Source: Paraspadella gotoi | Lineage: Eukaryota; Chaetognatha | Length of the DNA: 64,000 bases | Direction: 5' to 3' | NCBI GenBank assembly: GCA_051294375.1 | Contig: CM119265.1 | Location: forward strand, 7,822,629-7,886,628 | Part shown: positions 55,578 through 64,000 of the stretch, one piece after another | Layout: every line of letters starts with the position of its first letter | Numbering within the stretch: position 1 is the first letter of the stretch | Notes under the pieces: generated by a model | What the model was told of the DNA's origin: nothing | Databases searched by the model: none | What the model saw: only the letters and a program-made list of their open reading frames with translations | Made by a program: the position numbers and the translations under genes

Positions 55578-55835
55578 NNNNNNNNNNNNNNNNNNNNNNN
55601 NNNNNNNNNNNNNNNNNNNNNNNNNNNNNNNNNNNNNNNNNNNNNNNNNNNNNNNNNNNNNNNNNNNNNNNNNNNNNNNNNNNNNNNNNNNNNNNNNNNN
55701 NNNNNNNNNNNNNNNNNNNNNNNNNNNNNNNNNNNNNNNNNNNNNNNNNNNNNNNNNNNNNNNNNNNNNNNNNNNNNNNNNNNNNNNNNNNNNNNNNNNN
55801 NNNNNNNNNNNNNNNNNNNNNNNNNNNNNNNNNNN
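55578..55835. other. Assembly gap, 258 N
   Basis: Corresponds to the GA tract and flank at about 17240-17520 of copy 1. Confidence 1.
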
Positions 55836-56740
55836 ATGGGGGAGGGGTGTGAGAGAAGGAGAAAGGCTTGGTGAGGTTAGCGTAAATGGAATTCGTTCAG
55901 TCTAATATACATACATACATAAGCTTGCAGATCTTAACCCACCATAGCCTAACCCAAGTCAGAGGTAAGAAAACTTATTTATTAAATGAATTTATATATT
56001 TATATTTTCAATGGAAAGAGCGGACTCTGTGACTTTATTATCTCGCGGGTGAGTAATTAAAATTAGCTGATCGACCAAACTCTCCCAATCGACATGTCTC
56101 GACAAAGCTGGATCATGTCCTGGTGTCCTTGTTCCCATGCCACACTTATCTTTCGTCCTATTCGTCTTTGGCGATTCCTCTTTAGATTCCAAAACGTCTT
56201 CGGCCGTCTCCCGCACCCCCCCCACCGACAACGTCCACAAACTTATTTCCAATGTCCTCTCTTCCTCTTCCTCTTCTCCTCCAACTTTTTTTTCCGTCCT
56301 TCTTCTCGCGCCTCCCCTTTTCCTTTTCTGGAGTTCCTTCTTCCTCTCCCACTCCTCTTCTCCTCTTCCTCTTCCTCCCTCTCCCCTGCTCTTCTCCTCT
56401 TCTCACGATCGGTCGTCAGAAAAATTCCATTCTTTATAACTTTGGCCTCCCGACTCCAGTTTTTTTTTTCGGTCTGGACGATCGAATTCGCAGTTCGGGT
56501 TTCAAACTCGATTCCCTTTTGGTTGAGAAGAATCGCGGAGATTCGGCAATGGCGCTTTTCTTTTTTTCCTTTTTTTTCTTTAGTCCGGTTGGGGGTTCTT
56601 TCTTTTCCGATATCGTTTGCATATTTCTTTTCGTATTCAGATACATTCATACATCGGAATAGTTTTTTCCCCCCTAAATTCTTAAAAAGGAGGAGCAAAT
56701 TCCTGGTTTTAGTTTGTTAAAACCATCCACCATCCACCAT

Positions 56741-56869
56741 CCATTTTGTAAACGGTTATTGCTCTAATTGTCGACGACGTCAATGCCGCTGCAGCCGCTG
56801 CATTCGCCGCCCCCGAGCCGTTGCCGCCGCCTGTCAACGTTGTACACCCTCTTCACCAACGGAGAATTT
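56741..56869 (+). CDS. Doubtful Ala/Pro-rich exon in block A
   Basis: Here a + frame from about 56752 reads TVIALIVDDVNAAAAAAF and then a Pro-rich stretch (PEPLPPPVNVV) to a TAA at 56867-56869. Counterparts on the minus strand of copies 1-3 (16190-16300, 28320-28400, 38160-38245) keep much of the Ala/Pro pattern despite indels. No splice acceptor is evident, and the region may simply be a GC-rich island. Confidence 0.15.
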
Positions 56870-57603
56870 AATGTTGTTTATCGAAAGCAATTTGGGTCCG
56901 CGAATCTCAAGCTACCCTGCTTGGCTGCACATTTCCATTCTTTTTTACCCCCTTTTTGATATAGCTATTCTGCATTTTTTTTTATTCTTTGGTTTGGTTT
57001 ATTGTTTTTTCTTTAGGGTTAATATGAAAATGATTTTTAAACTATTTATGTTTAGGTCTCTCCAGATCATTACTCTTCCTCCATCTTCCACCCAAGATCA
57101 AGAAAAATTCCTTCGACTCTTTTGTATCCCTTTTCACCTTTGCCAATTTCTGGCCCAAGCTCTCTACTTTCATTTCCTCGCCACACACTACTCAGTAGAG
57201 TGGAGCACTGGGGAACATAAATTTGATTTGAGTGAACAAACAAGGATATTTAGACGTGAGATAGTATGATTAAGGAGTACAAAAAATATTTTGCTTATAT
57301 TGTTTGGGGAACAGTATCATTAATTACAATATATTTATAGTAATATCCTTATAAAATCATAAATTTTCAAAGTAAGAACCTTACAACCCTTCAAATTGTC
57401 TCGACAGGAGCCGACCTTCCCAGTCGACTCTCTCGAACCGCCGCGCCATCCAGGGCGGAAAATAAACTCAGCGAAATATGCAAACGATACTGTAAGTAAT
57501 TTTTCTTGGGGAATCAAGAAAGTCAAACCCTGTTTCTTCCTTCTCTCTCTCTCTCTCTCTCTCTCTTCTACTCTCGTCTCCTACTCTCTTCCTCTCTCTC
57601 TCT

Positions 57604-57660
<57 letters not shown>

Positions 57661-57930
57661 GGCGCGGAGCGTACGGCGTTTAACCTCAATGAACTTAGGA
57701 GGCGCCGCCTCCTTTTCGTTCGCTGAAAAATCCCCTCTCATACGCCGCCTGGCGAGTGGGAGGCGGGGCGTGGCGCTCTCTATCTCTCTCTTTTCCTTTT
57801 TTTTTTTTGCCTCTCATATTCGCGCGAGAGAATTCATATTTATAACTCGCCTTTCGTTCCTTTTCTTCTCTCCATTTCTTTTATTCTGTTCCTCCTTTCT
57901 TTCTTTTCTTTTCTTCTCTTTTCTTTTTTT

Positions 57931-58036
57931 TCTTTTCTTTTCTTTTCTTTTCTTTTCTTTTCTTTTCTTTTCTTTTCTTTTCTTTTCTTTTCTTTTCTTT
58001 TCTTTTCTTTTCTTTTCTTTTCTTTTCTTTTCTTTT
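57931..58036. repeat. (TCTTT)n pentanucleotide microsatellite, ~21 units
   Basis: Nearly pure pentamer run. The same locus in copies 1-3 is an irregular polypurine tract on the other strand (for example 15081-15290). Confidence 0.95.
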
Positions 58037-58307
58037 CCTTTTTTCCTCTATTATCCCGCATTGCCCTTAATTTCTCTCTCCGTCAACGCCACCCCCCCTT
58101 TCCTTTGGTATCCGCCCGCTCAATCTGTTTTCGACGTGTTCAAGTGATTCATAGTTCGTGATAACGACGTCATTTCTCTCTCCTCTCTCCTCGCATCCCG
58201 ACTATTCGTCCAATGAAAGAGCGCGTCTGACCGAAACTAGCCAATCACCGGCCAACGTTGCTGCATTTGCGGGTGCCGCGCGCGTTATTTAATCCTCTCT
58301 CTCTCTC

Positions 58308-58383
<76 letters not shown>

Positions 58384-58386
58384 CTC

Positions 58387-58424
<38 letters not shown>

Positions 58425-59029
58425 GCTTTAATACTCATAACTACACAACTAGGAAAATTCTCACTTACGTCTGAGAGAGAGCTTGATGGAGTGGATGAGA
58501 AAGAGAGAGTGTGGGAGGGAAACGGAATTTTCGATGAAATATTAAAAAAGGCGCTCGAATAAAAGACGAGGAAAGAAAAAAAAAGATCAAAAAAGCGAGA
58601 GAAAAAAAATGTGAAGATTGAAAGCCTTTTATTTCTTGAGGAAAAAAAGTCGAGTCTGAGTGAATTAAAGAGGACAGAAAAGGAAGGGCGAGCTCATAAA
58701 AAAGAAACTCGCATATGTAAAAAATGTTGAGGATTGTAATATTTTAATTTAATGAACATGATTTAAAATATCTAAAATATAATAATTTTCTTCGTTTATT
58801 TATTCGCCAATGAAAGTAACTCGCAGATATTTGATTTTTCTGAAGGCGTCAATATAAACTTATAGAAAGGTTCACTCTACTGTCTTTTGTTTCTCTATGA
58901 TTTGATAACTCGCCGAATTTACCGAGAGATGTCACGGTCTGACGTTTTACAAGAACCTTTTGTTCTGATTTTGAGGAAGCGGACTTCGAAAAGAAATAAA
59001 AATTACTATCATTTTTTTTGCATAAAATA

Positions 59030-59035
59030 TTTATT
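59030..59035 (-). terminator. AATAAA polyadenylation signal of the ZP-C/EGF gene
   Basis: AATAAA on the minus strand about 280 bases after the stop codon. The same signal is at 26211-26216 in the other copy. Confidence 0.5.
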
Positions 59036-59311
59036 AATTATATACATTAGCTGTATTTGATTTGAAATTTACAAGGTGCAGCAAAGATGCCAACGAAGTC
59101 GAAGGCACTTAGAAAAACAAATCGCATTTCGAAAAAATAATAAATTGAAAAAAAGTTTAAGTAAACATCAATGCAATCAGTACATTTAGACACCAAATAA
59201 TCTTAAGTATTGCGTGAAAACTAGTAAAATGCTTTTGAAATCTGTAAATTACTATTCGACGCGATAAAATTTTTCTGTTTGCAGCAGCAAGAGTGTTCAC
59301 AATCCGCGCCA

Positions 59312-61232
59312 TCAATACTTGGTCATCAAATAAGGCGACGTGGCCCAGTCCCTTTCCACTTTCGCCGGAAATGACTCGTCCATCTCAAAGGCGTAATTGT
59401 CTTTGGCGCGAGTGTAACGTCCCACGCTGGTGGCCCCGGCGACTTCGTCACACCCGCCGCCGCCTCCTCCGAAGCCGAGCTTCTGCGTTCGCCGCGTCCG
59501 CCGCCGCCGATGGCAAAGGGCGCAGCCGAGCAGCGCCGCCACGAATCCGACGAGGACGAGCAGAATAAGGAGAACGAGCAGCGTCGTCGGCGACGCCCAC
59601 GACCTGACGAGCGTCGGCGTTTCCGGCTCGCACCGGCGTCCCTTTCTCGACGAGCCGGCGTCTTGGAATCCCTCCGCACATGCGCAGTCGAAAGTCAGCG
59701 GTTCGTTGANNNNNNNNNNGTCTCTTTCTCGACGAGCCGGCGTCTTGGAATCCCTCCGCGCATGCGCAGTCGAAAGTCAGCGGTTCGTTGAGACAGATGG
59801 CGCCTTGTGAGTCGCAGTCGTTATCGGCGTCATGGACGCACTCGTCGAAATCGCGGACGTCGACGCCGGCGCTCGATCCCATCTCCTCGAGAAAGCCTTT
59901 AACGACGCCCTCGATTTCGTCGAGAGTTTGATTCGTTCTCACGATTCGAAGAGACGCCACGAAAGAGTTGACACCTAAAGCGACGACACCGACTCTAGAA
60001 TCGGGAAGCAACAACGCCGTCGCCAATAGCAACCGAGCGGCGCTGGCGGGCTCCTGGCGGCCAAAGTCTTCGCTGTCAAACTCGAGAAGGATCTTGAGAA
60101 TAGGATGACATCGTCCGTTCTCCTCGAAGTTCGTCTCCGGACATTCGCAGCGGAATCCTCCGTCGACGTTGCGACACTCGAAGCCTTCGTCGCCGATCCG
60201 GTTGCACGACTCTTCAACGCCGGGCAGACGGCATTCGTCAACGTCGACGCATTCCACGTCGGTCGCGTGGCGCCATCCGACGCCATCGCTACTGGCTTCG
60301 CAGTAGGCGTCGTGAGGATGTCGGTTGAGCGGCGTCGTCCGCACGAATCCAACGTCGCAGATAAAGTTGCAAGCGGCGCCGCTGGAATCGCCGGTGACGC
60401 AACGGAGGTGGGCGTTGGCGGGCGGCGTCGGATAACTGGGGCATACTGGGTAGCGGAGAAGAATCATGACGGCGTCGGATTGAACTTCGGGTTGCGGGGA
60501 TCGAATCGGCGGGTGGGGAAGAGGAGGATTAATCCCCGGACGAATAGGGGATACGCTCGATGGATTCGTGGAAGATTTGGAGGAAGACGTTTGGCCTTCG
60601 CAGCCTCTGCGGCAGAGGGAGGTCTCGTCGGCGGCGTCGCAGACAACCACGTCGCATTCGACGAGGACCCCGATGAATCCGGCGCCGGAGAAAAGAAGAT
60701 TTTCCGCCCACGCCACCGGAAGACGAAGACGACTCCAGCGGCGCCCTTGTTGCGGACCTTCGACATCGAAACCCTCGCCGAGGTCGTCGACGAGGCAATT
60801 GATCGACGACGACGACGACGCCGCGATCAATTCGAAAGCCGTCGTGGTTTTGTTTCCTTCGTTGGCCGGTCGCGCCGCGCAACGCTCGAACGCCGAGACG
60901 ATGCCGGGACGCCGCTTGGATTCCACTCGCGCCTCGAGCCAGATCGAGTGCGAAGACGAGGAGCGAATTACGGAGAGTTTGACGCGCGTTCGAATGGGCG
61001 TGGAGTCGGTGGGAGACAGAGGCGTCGACGGAGATGTCGAAGTGACGTCGTCGTCGCCGGATCCTTCGTTGAAGGAATCGAGTGTCGCCGCCTTGTGGAC
61101 GAATCGATTTCGAAGTAGATGGCGCGAGTCGTCGTAGCGAAGGAATCCCTCTTCGCTGATGTCACTGGAGACGACCTCTTGGACGAGGACGCCGAAGAGA
61201 AGGAAGACCGGGAGGAAATGAACGAGAGACAT
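59312..61232 (-). CDS. Single-pass membrane protein: ZP-C, sushi, EGF, SEA-like, EGF
   Basis: Uninterrupted frame from the ATG at 61232, just after a 3' splice signal (intron end near 61244), so an upstream exon is probably noncoding. Signal peptide residues 1-23; Ser/Thr/Pro linker; ZP C-subdomain about 80-213 with Cys117, Cys146 and the diagnostic VECDVVVC ... CRRGC cluster (Cys193, 198, 207, 211); sushi/CCP domain about 264-328; calcium-binding EGF 329-375 (DVDEC); a module of about 80 residues that may be SEA-like; second EGF from 462 (DFDEC). The true C-terminus continues as CEPETPTL, then a transmembrane helix (LLVLLILLVLVGFVAALLG), an Arg-rich stop-transfer, and an ~80-residue tail ending YLMTKY at the TGA at 59312. 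A 10-N gap (59710-59719) sits inside a duplicated ~70-base overlap; removing it gives about 613 residues. The usual ZP-N half is not seen. Probably a cell-surface or matrix-anchoring protein. Confidence 0.8.
59710..59719. other. 10-N gap flanked by the same ~70 bases
   Basis: 59641-59709 and 59721-59790 are near-identical, as when two contig ends overlap but were not merged. In block D copy 1 this segment occurs once. Confidence 0.95.
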
Positions 61233-61347
61233 TTTTTGAGGCGCTGAAGGAAATAGAAAATGTTTTATTTATTAATTTTATTTTAATTATATATTATTAT
61301 TGACTTATTTATTAATTTTCTTTATTATATTTTTAAGCGAGTTTTGA

Positions 61348-61355
61348 CATTTATC
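61348..61355. repeat. Target-site duplication, left (ACATTTATC/ACATTATC)
   Basis: ACATTTATC at 61347-61355 pairs with ACATTATC at 62744-62751; the empty site in block D copy 1 has one GATAATGT (complement ACATTATC) at 23978-23985. Confidence 0.65.
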
Positions 61356-62743
61356 TAGACGAGAATCTCGATTTAAAAAAGATTCAATTTTTCTTATAGA
61401 GATTTCCGTTCAAATCTGACTACCCAAATTGCAAACGCGATTGCCAAAAATCCGGGTAGAAATCAGTTGTAAAAACGCAGGATTCCGATAGCGTTACATC
61501 TGAAGAGCTTGTCCTATTCGTTTTTTCACATTTGATGAAGGATTTGATATCAAACAAGCCAGGGAAATGCACTCCTCATAGTCAGAGAATTTTCAAACCT
61601 CATTTTTACTATAGAAATGAAAGGGAGTTTACAAACTGAAAATTGCAAACGGGATTGCTATATTGTTCCTGTTACATGAGAGACTTCGAATTTCGCGATT
61701 CCGATAGCTTTGTGTCTGAATAGCTTGTCCTATTTTTCTTTTTTTCATTTTATAATGATTTTGACATAAAATGATCAGGTTTAAATGAAATAGTCTGTTT
61801 GAATCGCGAAATTTTTATTATTTAAAAAGAAATTAAAAGGAAGGTTGAGAAAAAAACTGATTTTTCCTAATATCTTTTGAAGGAATAAAGATAAAGGGAT
61901 GGCAATAGTACCAAAATGAAGCCATAATCATTAGGGCACTTACAAGATAATTTTAAAATTACTTATACTGAAACCTCCTTACAGGGTAAGTGTCAAACTA
62001 AGTCAAAATTATAATGAATTTTAAAACTAATGACACCCATAAGAATAAATGAAAATTTAATTCTTTTTAATGATTCTGAAACAAAAAAGGCTAAATTGTA
62101 CTCTAGTAAAACTTTAAAGTTTTTTGGATAAAGAAAATGTGAATTTTTTGTCACTTAAAATTTGCTTGTCTGATTTTACAAGCATGCTTACAAAATTCTA
62201 CAAAATATTATTTACCCATCACAGCCTAAGTATTTATCCTTCTTTTCCACCAGCAAAAAGTAAACATTATCTTATTGAAGAGAACAGGATGTTTACTGAA
62301 AGGAGCGGAAGACATTCAACTTCTTCACTTTGATGTTATTTTTCAATATAAAAATAAGCGATTTTTTTAATTATTTAACTCTCACAGGCTTTCATAAGAT
62401 ATTACACTTTCATAATATCCCAATGTTAATGTAATTTATTATATTTTTTACCCAGAAATCATAAAATAACAGAAAGTTGTGGATTCCCTTCGTTCGTTTA
62501 AGAAAAAAAAATTAAACTAGCGGAATTATAAGTTTGTAAGAGGAAGTCAGAATCGGCGAGAATCTTAAAAGGCGAGAATGTTGAAAAAAGGGAGAGGAAT
62601 TTTGGTTGTTTTTGGTCGATTTTTTCTAACCCATGGGCCAATTTTAAACGTAACTTAAGATTTACATTATTCCAGTCATCTTCTATCCAAAAATATAAAA
62701 ATATTATGAAAAAAGGTTTGGGATCGATATAGGAATTGGTTCT
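61356..62743. mobile_element. 1.39-kb AT-rich insertion with 8-bp target duplication
   Basis: Present in block D copy 2 and absent from copy 1, where the flanks meet at a single copy of the target word. An 8-bp duplication is typical of hAT-type DNA transposons, among others. The ends (TAGACGAGAATC and, complemented, AGAACCAATTCC) are not convincing inverted repeats. No transposase was recognised; the longest frame (62124-62333, 69 codons) has no motif I can name. Most likely a non-autonomous element or a fragment. Confidence 0.55.
61428..61770 (+). repeat. Diverged internal direct repeat of the insertion
   Basis: About 110 bases starting ATTGCAAACGCGATTGC (61428) recur from ATTGCAAACGGGATTGC (about 61645), sharing CGATTCCGATAGC-like and GAGCTTGTCCTATT/TAGCTTGTCCTATT blocks; period about 215. 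Confidence 0.65.
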
Positions 62744-62893
62744 ACATTATCATTTTATTTTAAATTGTGATTTTTTAAAATATTCAAAATCATGCGATGG
62801 CATGGACAAGAAAAGAAAAATGTTTTGTGTGAACGCTCGTGTGAGTCAAGATGTGAGATGGTGAATGAGCGATGCCTTTCAGCGAAACAAGGG

Positions 62894-62896
62894 GAG

Positions 62897-62964
<68 letters not shown>

Positions 62965-62995
62965 AGAGAGAAGAGAGAGAGAGAGAGAGAAAAGA
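62894..62995. repeat. Interrupted (GA)n microsatellite upstream of the block D gene
   Basis: Same tract as 23748-23840 on the other strand in copy 1. A second GA run is at about 63240-63302. Confidence 0.9.
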
Positions 62996-63048
62996 AAAGA
63001 AAAAAAAGAAAGAAAAAAAAATAGAAAAGAAAGAAAAAGGATTCCGTT

Positions 63049-63257
63049 TATTATTATGAAGATCTTTTGAATGATATTGTGATAGTGAGTCCGTTCCACC
63101 TTGGCAAGGGGCAGTCGCAATGAAAATGGACTTCAAGAACAAAAACGGGAATTTTTGACCACAAATCGTTGATAGAAAATGAAGCCTGTTTCTCGCGATG
63201 GCGGTGGTTACTGTCGAAGCCGGAATCTCGATTCGGCCGAGAGACAGAGACAGAGAC

Positions 63258-63306
<49 letters not shown>

Positions 63307-63615
63307 CCAAAACCGGATATTCTACTGACCGCGGGCGAGATAATAGGGTCCAGCTTTCTTCAAGTTGTTAACAATGGATAAAAAAATCTATCGAATCGTA
63401 AAGATCGATAATTCGAGATGAATAAGAATATTTCTCATTTGTATTATGTGATTAATTTTTACATTCTAAACTTGTCCCCGTTTCTATCCATCAAATAATG
63501 ATTCCCTTTGGAAGTCTTTGTTATCATTCATCTCGACATCGTGACCCAATTTTTTCAGATGGCGTGACGTCAACGGGGTTTACGTCGAGGTCTGCTACAT
63601 ATGGACCTCGTGGCG
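63049..63615. other. Single-copy flank, no gene called
   Basis: Holds a GACAGA/GA repeat (63240-63302) and AT-rich sequence. A TTTTTTCAG at about 63551-63559 could be a 3' splice site for a + strand exon reading RDVNGVYVEVCYIW, competing with the minus-strand frame below. Confidence 0.4.
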
Positions 63616-63861
63616 TCACCGTTTGGTCACGTGGTTCCTCGATCGATCGAGGCGTCGAAAGAAACAGATGAAATTGGCGACTTTTGTTGTTGTTGTTGTT
63701 GTGGAAGAGGAAGAGGAAAGATCCCCATTGTTTTGATCTTTTTGTGTCTTTTGTTCTCTATCGACGTCGAAATTCGAGGTCAGGAACTCATGACCCAAAA
63801 AATCCGACAAAAATCGTTTGTCGGTCAACACAAAAACCACCTCAACGTGGACTTCGCTCCC
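63616..63861 (-). CDS. Possible exon of an unrecognised protein, truncated by gap
   Basis: The minus strand is open from the gap edge at 63861 to a TGA at 63616 (about 81 codons). It opens GSEVHVEVVFVLTDKRFLSD and has a Ser then Thr homopolymer run encoded by TCC/ACA repeats near the middle. The non-repetitive first half has a balanced composition, but no domain, splice signal or start is certain, and a + strand frame overlaps it. Confidence 0.25.
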   Translation of the reverse strand, partial: GSEVHVEVVFVLTDKRFLSDFLGHEFLTSNFDVDREQKTQKDQNNGDLSSSSSTTTTTTKVANFICFFRRLDRSRNHVTKR

Positions 63862-64000
63862 NNNNNNNNNNNNNNNNNNNNNNNNNNNNNNNNNNNNNNN
63901 NNNNNNNNNNNNNNNNNNNNNNNNNNNNNNNNNNNNNNNNNNNNNNNNNNNNNNNNNNNNNNNNNNNNNNNNNNNNNNNNNNNNNNNNNNNNNNNNNNNN
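63862..64000. other. Assembly gap to window end
   Basis: Unknown bases. Confidence 1.

Larger units (their letters stand above)
47998..58840 (-). repeat. Block A, inverted copy 4, carrying a Penelope-like insertion
   Basis: Reverse complement of the full block A (23344 to 14300 of copy 1). It differs in three ways: the element at 52230-54203 is inserted; the part at about 48600-51750 is much noisier than any other copy; and the AT-rich core (about 50110-51240) is barely alignable. Gaps at 54257-54281, 54970-55124 and 55578-55835 fall at repeats. It joins block D at 58840. Confidence 0.85.
58841..63048 (-). repeat. Block D, copy 2 (inverted repeat of 23683-26403)
   Basis: Contains the near-intact gene, its 3' flank and upstream region. 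It is longer than copy 1 by the insertion at 61356-62743. Sequence beyond 63048 is single-copy in this window. Confidence 0.9.

Noticed and set aside
60105-61118. Long + frame of 337 codons opposite the intact gene
   Set aside because: It is the antisense shadow of the ZP-C/EGF coding sequence, caused by its GC-rich codons.
62124-62333. 69-codon frame as a transposase fragment in the 1.4-kb insertion
   Set aside because: No conserved residues of a named transposase family could be pointed to.

Overview
The window looks like nuclear DNA from an invertebrate metazoan; I cannot name the phylum. Evidence for this: AT-rich, intron-like spacers with GC-richer islands; canonical 3' and 5' splice signals; AATAAA polyadenylation signals; CCAAT, CRE, ETS, YY1-type and RFX X-box-type promoter motifs; very abundant (GA/CT)n; and a membrane protein with ZP-C, sushi and calcium-binding EGF modules, an animal-only combination. 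No bacterial operons, CRISPR array or rRNA were seen. Only a handful of entries are true genes; most long open frames here are translated microsatellites.

Layout. 1-10571 is single-copy sequence with microsatellites, a first exon of a small secreted Cys-rich protein (minus strand, 2159-2315) and a TATA-box/hairpin/T-run unit that may be a small Pol III RNA (9994-10108). From 10779 on the window is a mosaic of a few blocks that recur. Block B is at 10779-13944 and 45147-47997. Block C, a roughly 15-bp minisatellite, is at 13983-14299 and 35929-36245. Block A (about 9 kb) is at 14300-23344, 26404-34845 and 36247-43655 on +, with inverted copies at 34850-35891, 43656-44995 and 47998-58840. Block D, the ZP-C/EGF gene, is at 23683-26403 on + (frame-broken) and 58841-63048 on minus (near intact). 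D-A is joined by the same junction in both orientations, so that order is probably real; C-A is a second junction type.

Copies differ mainly by scattered 1-bp indels, several inverted copies meet their partner as fold-backs, and the two C copies start right after identical 25-N gaps. Much of the multiplicity may therefore be unpolished long-read assembly (chimeric or palindromic reads, unmerged haplotypes) rather than genomic amplification.

The copies are still informative because they supply empty insertion sites. One A copy carries a degenerate Penelope-like element (52230-54203) with ~530-bp inverted terminal repeats, a GIY-YIG endonuclease remnant, a hammerhead-like core and a ~12-bp target duplication; the other A copies have the empty site. 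One D copy carries a 1.4-kb insertion (61356-62743) flanked by an 8-bp target duplication whose single copy is seen in the other D copy.

Assembly gaps (N) are at 2988-3270, 5070-5416, 8361-8459, 8615-8624, 10572-10778, 11852-12183, 13945-13969, 23658-23682, 35892-35916, 44067-44273, 54257-54281, 54970-55124, 55578-55835, 59710-59719 and 63862-64000. Motif and splice calls were made by eye; no database search or folding was run.
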